Part shown: positions 9,440 to 20,396 of the stretch, piece after piece
Numbering within the stretch: the stretch's first letter is position 1
Layout: the number at the start of each line of letters is the position of its first letter
Assembly: GCA_001414345.1 (NCBI GenBank)
Contig: LLCB01000458.1
Coordinates: 1-34,184 of the forward strand
Length of the DNA: 34,184 nt
From: Hymenoscyphus infarciens
Taxonomy: Eukaryota > Ascomycota > Leotiomycetes > Helotiales > Helotiaceae
Direction: 5' to 3'
Translations under genes and position numbers: made by a program
Notes under the pieces: generated by a model
What the model saw: the letters and a program-made list of their open reading frames with translations, nothing else
Database searches by the model: none
Told to the model about the DNA's origin: nothing

Positions 9440-9863
9440 ACACACCCCGCTCCGAACAAAAATCGCCGATTTGCCACTACAACTAATCGGCGGGGCAGGT
9501 GCCTCGCCATATGGACAATCTTTTTTGGTTCTAAGGTCTTTGATCGCTTGCTGGATTTCGTTTCTGCTTGCAAGCTTTGAGAGGGGACTTTCGTTGATGC
9601 AGATGTGGCCGAACTTAGGGTCTTTGGTTAGTTGGGGGGAGACTAGAGGAGGAAAGTGGCGGGCGGCAGGGGTAACATACTGCTTCTGGAGGGTAAGGAG
9701 CATGGGGGTTGGAAACTTGATTTGGGTATGGTAGAGCAAAGGACTATGCGGGGGTTAGCGTTAACGCTTGATGCTGTGCTCAGGCAGGTAAGACTATCGG
9801 GGCAGGTGGACGCACAGTGAGAGCGATAAAGAGAAAGCCAAAGATCGTGAGATGGAAGTGCAT
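9171..9863 (-). CDS. Small putative secreted cysteine-rich protein (copy B)
   Basis: I predict exons 9863-9816, 9613-9446 and 9347-9171, giving 130 residues. Exon 1 encodes a hydrophobic leader, MHFHLTIFGFLFIALT, consistent with a signal peptide, and ends at donor GTGCGT. Intron 1 (202 nt) ends with branch AACTAACC and acceptor CCTAAG. Exon 2 begins FGHIC and contains LASRNEIQQAIKDLRTKKDC and ISCSGKSAIFVRSG. Intron 2 (98 nt) has donor GTGTGT, a 24-base T tract, branch GCTGAC and acceptor ATATAG. Exon 3 contains LPCSQIADFADWLLNEKSC, IPKGEEDK and the C-terminal DKC. The predicted mature protein has six cysteines. All joins are phase 0. An alternative acceptor (TTCCCAG, 9312) is also in frame, but alignment with copy A favours the one used here. 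An x-x-C motif just after the signal peptide followed by a helix recalls fungal RNase-like effectors; this is only a hypothesis. Function unknown. Confidence 0.6.
9409..9432. repeat. 24-base A homopolymer inside an intron
   Basis: The tract reads T24 on the coding strand of the small gene at 9171-9863 and lies just downstream of its intron-2 donor. Confidence 0.9.
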
Positions 9864-11642
9864 GATTGTTGATATCGAGAAGTAGGTTTCTATTTTTGAT
9901 TTTTGATTTTTGTGAGTGTTGTAAAAGTATGGAAAGAAAGAGGAAATACTAAGGAATGTGAAAGTATTTATATTGAGATATCGGGTGGCTGTGAATCATT
10001 TATCTACCAAAGTGTTCATCATAATGTGCTATGGTTTTTGTAAAAGATTTCGTTATTCATTGACTGATGAGCAATTGGCAAAAGCTTGGATCAGGAGCAA
10101 AAAAAAAGCTAGAATAACGTTGACGTTTATCGAACCTTCACGGGGAGATGCAGGACTTTTTAGCTGAGAAAGAGTAAAATAAATAGACTCTGTTTGTTGC
10201 TTAGTTATTCAAACAAATCAGGATTCGCATATTTCAAATAGACCGGAGCATCCATTTCCCTGCTTCTTTTGAAATTGATTGAGCAATCACTGAAAATGCG
10301 TCAAGGCTACGTCACCCGATTCCTGTAGCCCCTTCTCCCCATGGACAATGAAAAAGGCAGCAAATACCTCTTCATAATCCATACTATGAACTTAAGCATG
10401 CGGAGTTGGTCGTTCCAAAAGATCTGGATTATGATCGAGAAGGTTGGGATCGCGAGAATGGGAGATACTGTCGATTTTAAATCCACCACATACCCCTTTA
10501 GAACGTCGCCTTGTATATTAGCATTGAACGCATTGTCTATCCAAGTACAAAACTACACCCTATTATCGTCCCTGCCTGCTTGCTTGCAGAAGTTACACCA
10601 TATTTCCCCATTGCTTATTGTGCAAATAACAGGTGTCGTACACCTCCATAACCCCTCATTTATATGCACCCTCAGTGGAATACTTCTTGACTTTGTTTTC
10701 CAGTTCGGGGGGGGAAATTTGTCGTACATAATCTCAATGTCTTCCGCTATTTTCGTCTGATATAGGACAAAAGTTGCAAAATTCTTTGCTTCTTGTGTTT
10801 TAGTTTCTCCTTTCCCAGTGGTTGGTGGTTTGTCTCGCCAAGTCATTCCAGGGGTTAAGCGATATCGCGACTTGAGCGCGTCGTGATCTGTTTACTACGG
10901 AAAGAAGAGTTGCTTAAAGAAATCCTTTTATGTACTCTTCTAATGACTTCGGAATTGCAGGGAACTGCTCCGAATTTCAACGCGAAGGATCAAGCACACC
11001 GGATTCAAACATACCATCGATGGACTCGAGGTTGTATTTCAAGTCACCCTAGGGACTGAAGCACTCACCTAGTAAGCACCCTCGGTTCCCTTCTTATCCC
11101 TTCTCATTATTGGTCTGGAACCAAGTTTCCTTTCTACTCACTTTCTGGCTCCACGTTTAGCAAGAAAGGCTCATTTTAATTTATCACAAAATGAACTTTC
11201 ACTTCCCGCATTACCGGGCTCTCTGCGTGGCTGAGAATATCACCCATATCCAAACTTTACGTGGTGCCTTGGAACGAGATGCCAGGATATGGTCCAGATA
11301 TCTAGATGTGGCACTTGTATTGTTTGGCAATGAGATGCATCTCGTGTTTGCAAGTCACCACTGGCACACTTATGGGAGTGAGAATAGCCTTAGATTCATG
11401 GCTGAGCACCGAGGCCTTTACTGTATGGACTTTTCCATACTTCGTACATATGAGGGACATTATGAATGGAGAGTGGGATTATCAAAGATTCTCATAATAA
11501 AGGTATCCTATGAGAAGAGAAAGCAGGGAAAAGAAAACACTCTCATATGCGTACCTACGCACCTTCATTCGCATCAAATACCAATTTCTCCTCCAAAAGA
11601 AAACGACAAATGAAAGTCCACCCAGTCTGCATATCACGAGTG
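9864..11642. other. Intergenic region, 1.8 kb, no supported gene
   Basis: The promoter of the small gene ending at 9863 must lie at the left end; a tandem TTTTTGA-like repeat occurs at 9893-9912. Two ATG-started frames exist: 10553-10846 minus (97 codons, containing a W-C-x-x-C stretch) and 11191-11613 plus (140 codons). Neither shows a domain, signal peptide or splice support, so I do not call them. The right end is the downstream region of the pheromone receptor gene. Confidence 0.5.
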
Positions 11643-13493
11643 CTACTTACTAGCCTCACTCTCCCTCCTCTCCGTAACCTTCTCAACAACAACTCCCTTG
11701 CCATTCTCTGTACCACCACTGCCACTTTCATTCTTATGAAATTCTCTCTCCTCTCGTTCCCGATAAGCCTTGGTACCCATCTTCAGTCCCAACCCCTTTT
11801 GACTATCCACATTCTCCTGTCCTTTAGAAATACGATCAAAGCTCTCTGTCTCGCTCCAAATATCCGTTCTCAGATGCACATTCTGCGGCGTCAAAACAGC
11901 ATCATTTGAGAATGTAGATGGATGATGACGTTGAGCTTCCAAATCCAAAGTCCCTGCAGTGGCTCGATATCCACATCGCTCACAAGCGTGAGTTTCCGCG
12001 TTTCCATATCCACGAGAAGTTGAAGCAGTGGTAGAATTTCGTTTCTGTGATTTGGAAGGGAAGAGTGGGAAGGGGAGATGGATGTAAGTCCGAAAAGTAG
12101 AGAATAGTGGCCGGGGAATGAGCTTCGTCGTATTGGATCTCGGTGAAGGGTATAAATGCGGCGAACCAACTTCCGGGATACGTGGTAGATGCATAGTAGC
12201 AGTATTCTCCGTACAAGTCGAAGCATGATGTAAAGTCCCATGAGATCCCTTCCTAGACTGACATTGAGAAGCCAAAGTCGTGGCATCGGTGGCCTGACTT
12301 CCTTTTCTCGACCCATCGAAGAATTTCATTGCCTTTCCTACGATATCCAATCTCTCTGCGATGGAACTCCTAGAGGCGGAGCTTCCGCGACGGGTAGGTG
12401 GATGACGGGGTTCTTTGAGAGAAGGAAAACATTTTCCGAGACCGATGGTGACCATCCATTTTCGATATGTGTCTATGGCGTCGTTATTGAAGCCGAAGAA
12501 GCAGAATATCATGAACGATACGCCGACGCAAGACCAGCCGTTGTACTGGAGTTGGCTGTTTAGAGCTGTGGGGTAATAGGCGATGGGCCACCAGAGTTCG
12601 GGTATGTGGATGTCGGAAAAGGAGTATGGATGCAGAGTTGGGGGAAGTTGGAGTCGGAAGTAGTAGAATTGACACGGGATCCAGATTAAGAGGAGGGCGC
12701 AGGCGATCATGGTGAGTTTGACAAAGTATTTCGAGTTCATCCCTGAGCCGCTGCTGGCGAGGGTAACACTGATGGTTGCTCGGTAGCGAAAGAGTCCTCG
12801 AAGCAGTAGAACTGGGATGTTAGTATTCTCCTTTCATGGCTAAGAAGATATAAACTTACTACCATAGAAAGCTGCAACCAAGGTGAAGATTGGACCCCAC
12901 ATCAAGTACACCACAATATATGGCCATGAATTATCCATCTCGTCGTAACATCCGTAAACCGGGAAGATGGCGAATCGTCCAAGAGTAATTGCGTAGTGCA
13001 CACAGATTTGCACAACAGGAAGAAGCCAGCAAATGAGGATGTCAACAATGAGCTTCTTGCGTTTCATCCCGGAAGTAACAGCAAATGAATGCTTCTCGGT
13101 ATTGAAAACGTCGGCAAGGTTCTTGATGAAGCAAGCCGTGGTCGTCAACATGGCCGTAGTAAGCATGTATCTGCTGTAAACCTCAATATCACAAAGTCCC
13201 ACTCCGGAAAACCATGTCGATTGGTTGTCGTTTTGCCATACGATTGCGTTGATGAACTGGTAGAGGTTCAACATTGTAATGGCAGCAATCATGCTACATG
13301 CCGCAAAGTTGCCTTTTCGATAGAAGTCTCGCATTGGAAGGTAGACGATGATCATAGCCAAGGCGTTGAAGGTTGGCATAACGATGGCGTTGACGGGATT
13401 GGCTTTGATTCCTAATGGGTTGAGGAGTGGATTCATGAAGGCGTTAGCTGGTGGGGACCCCATTGGGTCGCCGGGGGAGGTTTGGTTCGCCAT
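11643..13493 (-). CDS. ste3: Ste3-type pheromone receptor (seven-helix GPCR for a-factor-like lipopeptide)
   Basis: Exons 13493-12860 and 12811-11643 encode 600 residues. The 48-nt intron has donor GTAAGT, a TACTAAC branch and acceptor CCCAG, and it joins AAFYG to ILLLRGLFRYR in phase. Seven hydrophobic segments fit the family: about 35-53, 64-86, 106-128, 147-170, 190-216, 240-263 and 303-322. The segment LLLRGLFRYRATISV after helix 5 and the LIWIPCQFYYF end of helix 6 are typical of Ste3. The tail beyond residue 330 is long, Ser/Thr-rich and presumably cytoplasmic, suited to phosphorylation control. Ste3 receptors sense the farnesylated mating pheromone and signal through a heterotrimeric G protein; in filamentous fungi they also guide hyphal fusion and chemotropism. 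The last codons AGT AAG TAG form a good donor (A|GTAAGT), so a further 3' exon cannot be excluded. Confidence 0.93.
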
Positions 13494-14761
13494 CTCGACC
13501 TAGAGGTTCTGACCAGCAGATTTGTTCTTGAAGGGTTGTTGATGGGAAAGGAGGTCTGCCTCGACGGGACAGCGTGCTTGATATGCCAGTTGAGAGTTCA
13601 ACTAAAATTGGATTGAGACTTGGCCTGAACCAGCGGCAAGTACCTGAGAGGAAAGACGGTTTCGGGAGATAAAGGAGGCTGGACAGTGCTCTTGAATTTG
13701 TCGCGATGAACTGATTCGAAGGAAAGTGTTGACGTTGCGGTTAAGGAAAGATATAGTAATAAGAATACTTTGGTAAAAAAATGTTGAAACCCAAGCGCAA
13801 TAGTTGGTGACATGGTATTGACAGCATACATCAATAGTAGAAAAAAGAGTGATGGAAGTGAAAGTATAGTGGTTTGTGATGGTATTGAGAAGTGGGTGGA
13901 ATTCTGGTGGTGTGGCTGATCCCTATTGAGGCTCGTTTTAGGTTTAGCGGGAAAACTCGGTAAAGGGGAGCTGGGGAGGAACTTGAAGATACGAGACGGA
14001 ACCCTGAAAACAGGAGAAATTGACAAAGACTCTCAAACTCTCAACATCTGTGGAAGTGAGATACTGCTCGATGGATCTCATTTCCATTAAGAAGGAGATT
14101 TGGCGCGGGTTGTAATACCGAGCCACCCAAAACGAACCACGGAACCCCTCATCGCGATGGCTTGTGGTGGATTCCAAGGTATGATCAACTAGGCCCCATT
14201 AACTAAGCTAGAAATAAACGCTCGAGGGGGTCATTGAAATGGGGTCAAATTTCATATATCTCGCCAGCAAGCATGCTCATGCTCGTGCTTCGTGTTGATG
14301 CCGTCACTTACCTAAGGCAACGCGCTGGGTCTTTGAATATGGTAGTCGCGACCGAGAAGCAATAAAGCATTCTGGGAAACATCATACAGTCGAACATCTT
14401 CATCGTTGCTTGTTTTGGGCGGATGATTTCAGTTTCTGCTTTTGAGGTCTTGAGAAATAAAAGCGGCATTTGCACGTGACTGACCACGTCTGAGAGTCAC
14501 TCACGAATTTCATCAAGCTAAAACATATTTCTTTATTCTTGGTTTACTAATTGGAACTAGACAAAGTAATCGAGATAGAAGAATTATTTTACAGACTATG
14601 AAGTTTAATGTACCAAATTCTTAAACTAGCTTCGTTTAATACTCCAAATTATTTGATCATCCAAATTCGTTTGAAACGCGTAGTCACATGATATACGGGC
14701 TTACCGCAGCGGGCGGGGCGGGATATGAACTCAACTTCCTCAACAGCGAAACTCACTCACG
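13494..14761. promoter_or_regulatory. Divergent intergenic region between ste3-like gene and 830-residue protein gene
   Basis: These 1.27 kb hold the promoters of two divergent genes. CACGTG core sequences occur at 14473 (CACGTGAC) and a related TCACATG at 14684, about 80 bp before the start at 14762; both resemble Cbf1/bHLH sites. No coding sequence is supported; the minus-strand frames at 13598-14177 lack domains and probably belong to the ste3 leader. Confidence 0.4.
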
Positions 14762-17254
14762 ATGCCGACCAAGATCGAGGAAGATATTGAAAAATATGGA
14801 GCAGTTACTCTCTTGAAACCTCCATGCGAATGCAAGATTTGCAGCAACTCCTTCCGACCTCTCTCCGTCCAGAAATCTCTTAGCCTGTCGTGCTACAACC
14901 GGGCACTGACAGATGCGCAAGCACGCTCCATTGCTGCAAATCACCTCCAAAACATCAACCAAGACTTAACGTATCTGCGAGGGCAATGGGCATCCCATGG
15001 AAAGACAATTGCCAATCGTTGGAAGAAGTTCAGTCGCGACAAACGCGTGGGTTACTTGACGACTGCTGACCCTAACCTTTTTCAGAAGCAATGGTTTGCA
15101 CCCATCTTCAGCAGTTCTAAACTTGGCTCTCCAGACCAATATGAGGCGAGAAAGTACCGCAATGTGATCTTGCTTGATTACTTGAATGTCGACGGACTCA
15201 AAGACGATGCTACAAGACTGCTCGGCCTTCTTGAAAACAGAACTCTCCACCGACCAGAAGAATGGGCTGCATATGACAACCAAAAATTGACTTGGGGTTG
15301 GAGACTAGGTCACTTCGATATTGATGCATCCAATATTTGCATGGTCATGTACGGGCCTCGATATGGCGAGCTGGTGGAATGGGAGCCGAGAGCAGCGCAC
15401 GCCGAAGAGATTGTCGGTTTCCCTCGTGCTCGGGTGGTACTTGAGGCTCAGGAGACTCTTGTCAAGTTTCTTCGCAGAATGGTTGAGCAGCTGGTAGATG
15501 GCATCAAGGAACCAGATTCAAGCCAAGCCAATTTGCCACCATTCCGAGTCGAATTAAAAAGCAAAGGGCGCCTCGATCAATGGTCAACCTACACCAATCA
15601 GCCGTTCTCTCCCCCACCGTTCTTTGATATTAACGACATGTTGGAAAAAGCTATTGCTAGGAGAAACATGGTTGGTGATCATCTTTGGTTACTCCAAACG
15701 GACCCAGCGTACTTACGTCAAGCTATACATATGGCTGCAGAAATATTCCCCCCAGGCCATCCATCAGAAGATATCCACGACACCGCGATTGGGGAGATTC
15801 ACTCCTGTATCTGGAGTTATTGGTCATGGGCAACAATCGTGGAAGCTTGCAGTAACGTGAGAGTAATGCAACTCAAGTTTCGAGATTCAATTCACCCTGG
15901 ACTGCCACTACCACCAAAGTATGAGCAGGTCCTCCAAGAGTTGGAATTACTTCTAGATTGTCAGTTACGAATTCGCCTACAGCCGCTGCCCATGATGCTT
16001 GGATTACGACCTGGATTCAAGAGGCATTTCAAATATGACTACTCAGTTCCCAACGGGATTGATTTTCATGGTGCGATCAAGTTGCAACAACTCTTTTCCG
16101 AAGATCCACTCTTTTTTATCCTTCACATACTACCGATCGATCCAGATTCCCAAGAACCGCAAAATTTCGACCCAGCCATGAAATGGTCATTTCTCGAGGA
16201 CCATCTTGCCAATACAACCCAAGCAGACTCCTCGCGCCTTGATGAATTTCTCTATGAAAAATATACCAACTATGCAGCAATACAGGAACTTTTTGCGGGT
16301 ATCCATCGTCATCAGCCCATGCCTTCGCTGCTTGTGGAGCTCGACTCTTTTGAGCCGGAAAAGATCCAAGGTCTAGGTCGACCGACAGTGTTGCGGCATC
16401 AAATTGAAAAGATCATTGAGGAATATTACATGGTTCCTTATGATAAGGATGGCACCAAACCTCTGATGAGATTCTCAAAAGCCTTCGATAGCCATCTTAC
16501 CAAAGCGGACCATAATGACCAGATGAGACTCGAACAATTTGACGCCACGAGAGATGCACTAAGTAAATTCTGGTCCCTGGTACGACGAAAACGTCAGTTG
16601 GCGTTCAAGAATAAGAAAGGGATGGTGTGGTCTTCTCAGGACATAAATGAGGATTTAAAGCTTATCTCAGGTGATCTGGGACCAAGCTACAAAGTTTCGG
16701 TCGCAGCGGAGAGACAAAAGATTGTTGATCGCATAGAGCGACTATCACACCCCCCACCAAGTTATTTGGAACCAGCTCAGACCGAATGGGGCTCAACACC
16801 AAGTGCTGGGCCGACCCCACCAAAGTCTAGCGCGCGACCGAAGAAAACGAAGGTTGCAAAGAATCCTGAAACACTTCCAGACCTCGAGAAACTTTCAGTT
16901 GTGGCAGACAGCGTCGAAGAAAAATCCACAGCGAAGCCAATTCTTGTCAAAGGTACCACACTCCGGATTTTGAATACCATGCTTTCAAGCACTGCAGAGG
17001 TAGCCTCCAAACTCATCAACTGGGACGATTTCGTTCTTGCGATGCAAGATGTTGGTTTCAAATCGCAGCAGACCACAGGATCCGAAGTCGTCTTTCAACC
17101 GCTGAACAACGAACGAGGTTGGGGTGGCAGAATCAGTTTTCACAAACCACATCCTGTTGGAAAGATTGATAGGGTTATGATAAGAGCTATGGGAAAGAGG
17201 ATGGGTAGATGGTATGGTTGGGAAGATGGATTGTTTGTGTTAAAGGGAAAGTGA
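14762..17254 (+). CDS. 830-residue fungal protein of unknown function
   Basis: This is one uninterrupted exon. It resembles large ascomycete-restricted hypothetical proteins (some labelled 'ipa protein'), which share an N-terminal block like LRGQWASHGKTIANRWKKFS; I recall this resemblance and cannot verify it here. The N-terminus carries CECKIC (about 23-28), a possible metal site. The middle (about 110-650) is mostly helical in character without known motifs. A proline-, serine- and lysine-rich linker (about 660-700) follows. The last ~90 residues form a separate module: LINWDDFVLAMQDVGF, a GSEVVFQP strand, ISFHKPHPVGK and a basic helix ending RWYGW. Its order (helix, 'GF', 'GS' strand, histidine strand, helix) is like the small HicA/dsRBD-type fold, as found at the C-terminus of several fungal proteins. 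The start has a purine at -3. No signal peptide or membrane segment is evident. Confidence 0.85.
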   Translation: MPTKIEEDIEKYGAVTLLKPPCECKICSNSFRPLSVQKSLSLSCYNRALTDAQARSIAANHLQNINQDLTYLRGQWASHGKTIANRWKKFSRDKRVGYLTTADPNLFQKQWFAPIFSSSKLGSPDQYEARKYRNVILLDYLNVDGLKDDATRLLGLLENRTLHRPEEWAAYDNQKLTWGWRLGHFDIDASNICMVMYGPRYGELVEWEPRAAHAEEIVGFPRARVVLEAQETLVKFLRRMVEQLVDGIKEPDSSQANLPPFRVELKSKGRLDQWSTYTNQPFSPPPFFDINDMLEKAIARRNMVGDHLWLLQTDPAYLRQAIHMAAEIFPPGHPSEDIHDTAIGEIHSCIWSYWSWATIVEACSNVRVMQLKFRDSIHPGLPLPPKYEQVLQELELLLDCQLRIRLQPLPMMLGLRPGFKRHFKYDYSVPNGIDFHGAIKLQQLFSEDPLFFILHILPIDPDSQEPQNFDPAMKWSFLEDHLANTTQADSSRLDEFLYEKYTNYAAIQELFAGIHRHQPMPSLLVELDSFEPEKIQGLGRPTVLRHQIEKIIEEYYMVPYDKDGTKPLMRFSKAFDSHLTKADHNDQMRLEQFDATRDALSKFWSLVRRKRQLAFKNKKGMVWSSQDINEDLKLISGDLGPSYKVSVAAERQKIVDRIERLSHPPPSYLEPAQTEWGSTPSAGPTPPKSSARPKKTKVAKNPETLPDLEKLSVVADSVEEKSTAKPILVKGTTLRILNTMLSSTAEVASKLINWDDFVLAMQDVGFKSQQTTGSEVVFQPLNNERGWGGRISFHKPHPVGKIDRVMIRAMGKRMGRWYGWEDGLFVLKGK

Positions 17255-17855
17255 GAACCAGAATATGGAAGGAGCACCAACTACATGGACAAAGGAAAGC
17301 CGGTCCCAGAATGGTCAAATTGCTTTTTTCGCACAGAGAATTATTACCAAAGGCTATGGATTGGTAAGTAAGTGGTTCCTCGCTTTATCAACTTCGGAAA
17401 AACAAGTTTCGTGTGCCAACGGCCCGAACGCCGATTTTACACCCCTAGGCAGTACTCTCACCCACCTTAGCCGGCTGCGCTGATCATGTGTTAAACAGCA
17501 TTGGGTTTCCATTCAAGGTCATCGTGGTCCCTGAATTTAGGCACGCGGCTCAACTCTCCACACGCACCATTACTGCCGACGGTCGCCCTATAAATTTTCC
17601 ATAGCAAGCGGAGTGGACTGTACATAGGCAAAGCTTCTACTAGGGAAATATGGATGAAACTTCCGAATCATAGAGCACATGATATAAAAGAAATCAAATA
17701 TAGAACCATTCCGGGAGTGGCAATAAAGGTAGGAAGCTTATGCTACCATTCAATTATATAAAACCTTGGCCTCCCAAGTTTCGTTTATTACTTTCTCATC
17801 CCTTTCTCTTGCTCGTCATTCTTTTTTCTCTGTTACCATCAATCTATCTGCAAAT
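17255..17855. promoter_or_regulatory. Promoter region of the Cip1-like gene
   Basis: These 601 bp contain no gene. A TATATAAA box lies at 17755-17762, 94 bp before the start codon. One GGCTAA (minus strand, 17467-17472) fits the XlnR/Xyr1 plant-cell-wall regulator consensus, but a single hexamer is weak evidence. Confidence 0.5.
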
Positions 17856-18640
17856 ATGTTCCATCAAGCTGTTCTTCTCGCTCTCGCTCTCCTCCCTTTC
17901 TCTCTTGCCCAGGTTTCTGAGGGCTTCGAGAACGGTTGGGACCAAACAGCATGGCCTACCTACGCAGCAGACTGTAACCAGGGTGGTAAAGTAACACTCG
18001 ACACCACTACTGCCCACAGCGGGAAGAACTCCATGAGAGTCGATGGAGCGGGAGGCTATTGTGGACATATTTTCTTCGGCACTTCCAAGATTCCCAGCGG
18101 AGATGTCTACGTCAGAACTTGGTTGTAAGTCCCCATCCAGCCCATCTTTACTTCTCACACCCTTCCAATTGTGCAAATACTGACCTCACCCCTCACAGAA
18201 AGGCGTCAAAAGCCCTAACCGACTCCCACGTCTCTTTCATCACCATGCCCGACTCCGCCCAAGGGGCAAATAAACACCTCCGCATCGGCGGCCAATCCAA
18301 AATCCTAATGTATAACCGCGAGTCCGACGATGCCACACTCCCCGACCTCTCTCCCAACGGTATCGCTGCTTCAAAGGCATTGCCCACTAATACATGGACT
18401 TGTTTCGAATATCATCTCGGTACTGATGGAACGGTTGAAACTTGGGTTAACGATGTTGCGGTTGCGGGATTGACAAGTAAACCGGGGGTCACCAATGCGA
18501 ATGCGGCCCAGTGGCAGAGGAGTAGTGTCAAGCCTAAGATTACGGCGGTGAATTTTGGGTGGGAGAGTTATGGGGGGGATGTTAATACTTTTTGGTATGA
18601 TGATGTTGTTGTTTCGTCGACCAAAATTGGGTGCACTTAG
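17856..18640 (+). CDS. cip1: Cip1-like secreted protein, no cellulose-binding module
   Basis: Exons 17856-18124 and 18199-18640 encode 236 residues. The 74-nt intron (GTAAGT..CACAG) joins YVRTWL to KASKALTD in phase. The first ~18 residues (MFHQAVLLALALLPFSLA) are a clear signal peptide. The mature protein contains WPTYAADCNQGGKV, TTAHSGKNSMRV, GGYCGHIFFGT, KHLRIGGQSKILMYNRESD, CFEYHLGTDGTVETWVND and a final VNFGWESYGGDVNTFWYDD. These match Cip1 of Trichoderma reesei, a cellulose-induced secreted protein with a beta-jelly-roll fold related to PL20 glucuronan lyases. The fungal-type cellulose-binding domain found in T. reesei Cip1 is absent: the protein stops at IGCT right after the core. It likely acts outside the cell on plant or microbial polysaccharide. 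The promoter has a TATA box at 17755. Confidence 0.92.
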
Positions 18641-19651
18641 GTTTGAGAAGGGTGGGGTATTTGGTGAGTGGTTTTAGTGAGAAATGCATATAGTTTGCCT
18701 GGGTTGAGGGGTTCGGGTTTAGCCGGCCGTTTGTATATATTAGGCTGAATGAAGGAAATGTATACTCCGCTCAATTTTTTCTGGGGTTAAGCGAGGAGTC
18801 AAAATCTTGGTTTCAGAGTTACTTTATTGGGAAGTGCCTGGCCTGCCTGAGAATAATCGAGGGCAGTTATCTTACCCACTTTAAGCATGTAGAGTGTGCA
18901 TACTAAAAGTTTAGACGAAGTGGATATCGTCCGAACGTGGTTTTGTTGCACATCGCATTTTTGAAATTGTCCCAGGTATGTTGCGACAACGAATGGAGAT
19001 CAGATGAAAATTTGGTGAACGTTATGAGACGTGAAGGTAGTTAGGAGAAGCGACAACGAGTCTACATTAAAGTAGGAGGTGAATTCTATGATTTACCTAG
19101 CTAGCTTACTGTTGGCTTACTCGTGATTCTCTTTTTGCTTCCAAATGCTCACTGTTTTATGAGCTTACTCGGTAATATATTCAGGGGCTAAAAATCAATT
19201 ATTCTTTTTGGTCCCCGACGTGATGATTGGGTTACTGGGTGTTTGTTGGCAAGAAAAGTTTGGTTTGAGAAGATTATTTTCTAGACACGAGTCTCGTGAT
19301 TCTTGGTGACTTCTCAAATTCCCATTTGCCTTTCAGTATATGCGTTGACCTAGGTGTTAAATATTCTCAACTCTTTCTAGGGTTCTACTCGACACCCGTG
19401 TAATTACCATTGCTCTATTTCAGTACACCTATTGTCATACAAGTCTACAGAAGATACAATCGAGGCGTAAACAATCCATCGCTAAGAGTTCACTGCCGCC
19501 TTCCTGAGCCCATCTAACCCCTCCGATTCTCTGTTCGAATCAAATGCTCGAAACTCCAAATTAAAAAAAGCCTGTCCCAAAACCCATACCGAAACAAAAA
19601 CCAAGACCAGTACACAAGGCAAGCCCAGCTAGAAGAACAAGAACGACATCA
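18641..19651. other. Convergent intergenic region, 1.0 kb
   Basis: This lies between the 3' ends of the Cip1-like gene (+) and the SAT4-type gene (-). I see only the two downstream regions and no supported gene, tRNA or repeat. Confidence 0.5.
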
Positions 19652-20365
19652 TTACCCAACCCGTCCCCTATCAACATATTCAACCTGCAAAACAACCTCC
19701 CGTTCCCTCCACACCCCAAAATCTCCCAATCCACTATCATGTCCCCGCAAACTCCGACTATTGATGCTATTCTCCTCATCTTCACTCGCATGTCCCGCAC
19801 TCCCTCCATACCCCCCGCTCTCGCTCCTTCCTCTATTTTCCCCTTGAATTCGATCCTTGCCACCCGTACTATAAACCCTAGTATGCAAATCACTCTTCCC
19901 CTTCGGCACAAGCTGCAACGGCTCCTGACTTGTCCTCGGTTCCAGCGTCCTAGAATACGTCGTACTCCTCTTCCTACTCGTTGAATGCGGGCGTGAAGTA
20001 CTCCAATTATGAACTTGCAGATTCCCCTTATCCATTTCACGATCAACGATGTCGAAATCCGGGATTTTAGGGGAGCGATGTGTTTTTGGGATGAATTTTG
20101 TGTAGAATTTCGGTTCTTGGGAGGGGTGATTTAGGGATTGGAAGGGTGAGGAGTGTGAGTGCGAGGGAGAGGAGAGTTCGTATTCTTGGGGGGTTATGCC
20201 GGCGTTTGCTTTTCCGGTTGTGAGGGAGGACCAGAAGGAGTGGGTTCGCGGGATTGTTGAGGTTATGAGGGAGGTGTGGGTTACCATTCTGTTTTGTCGA
20301 GATTAGTGAGTGTTTTAGCTTTGGGCGATGGTGATGAGCAGATGGAGAAGGGTTAGTGATTGAAG

Positions 20366-20396
<31 letters not shown>

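Noticed and set aside
10553..10846. 97-codon minus-strand frame with a W-C-x-x-C stretch
   Set aside because: Protein-like in places but no homologous block, signal peptide or splice support that I can see; may be chance.
11191..11613. 140-codon plus-strand frame with a good start context
   Set aside because: No domain, and it sits in the downstream region of the Ste3-like gene; transcripts would be needed.
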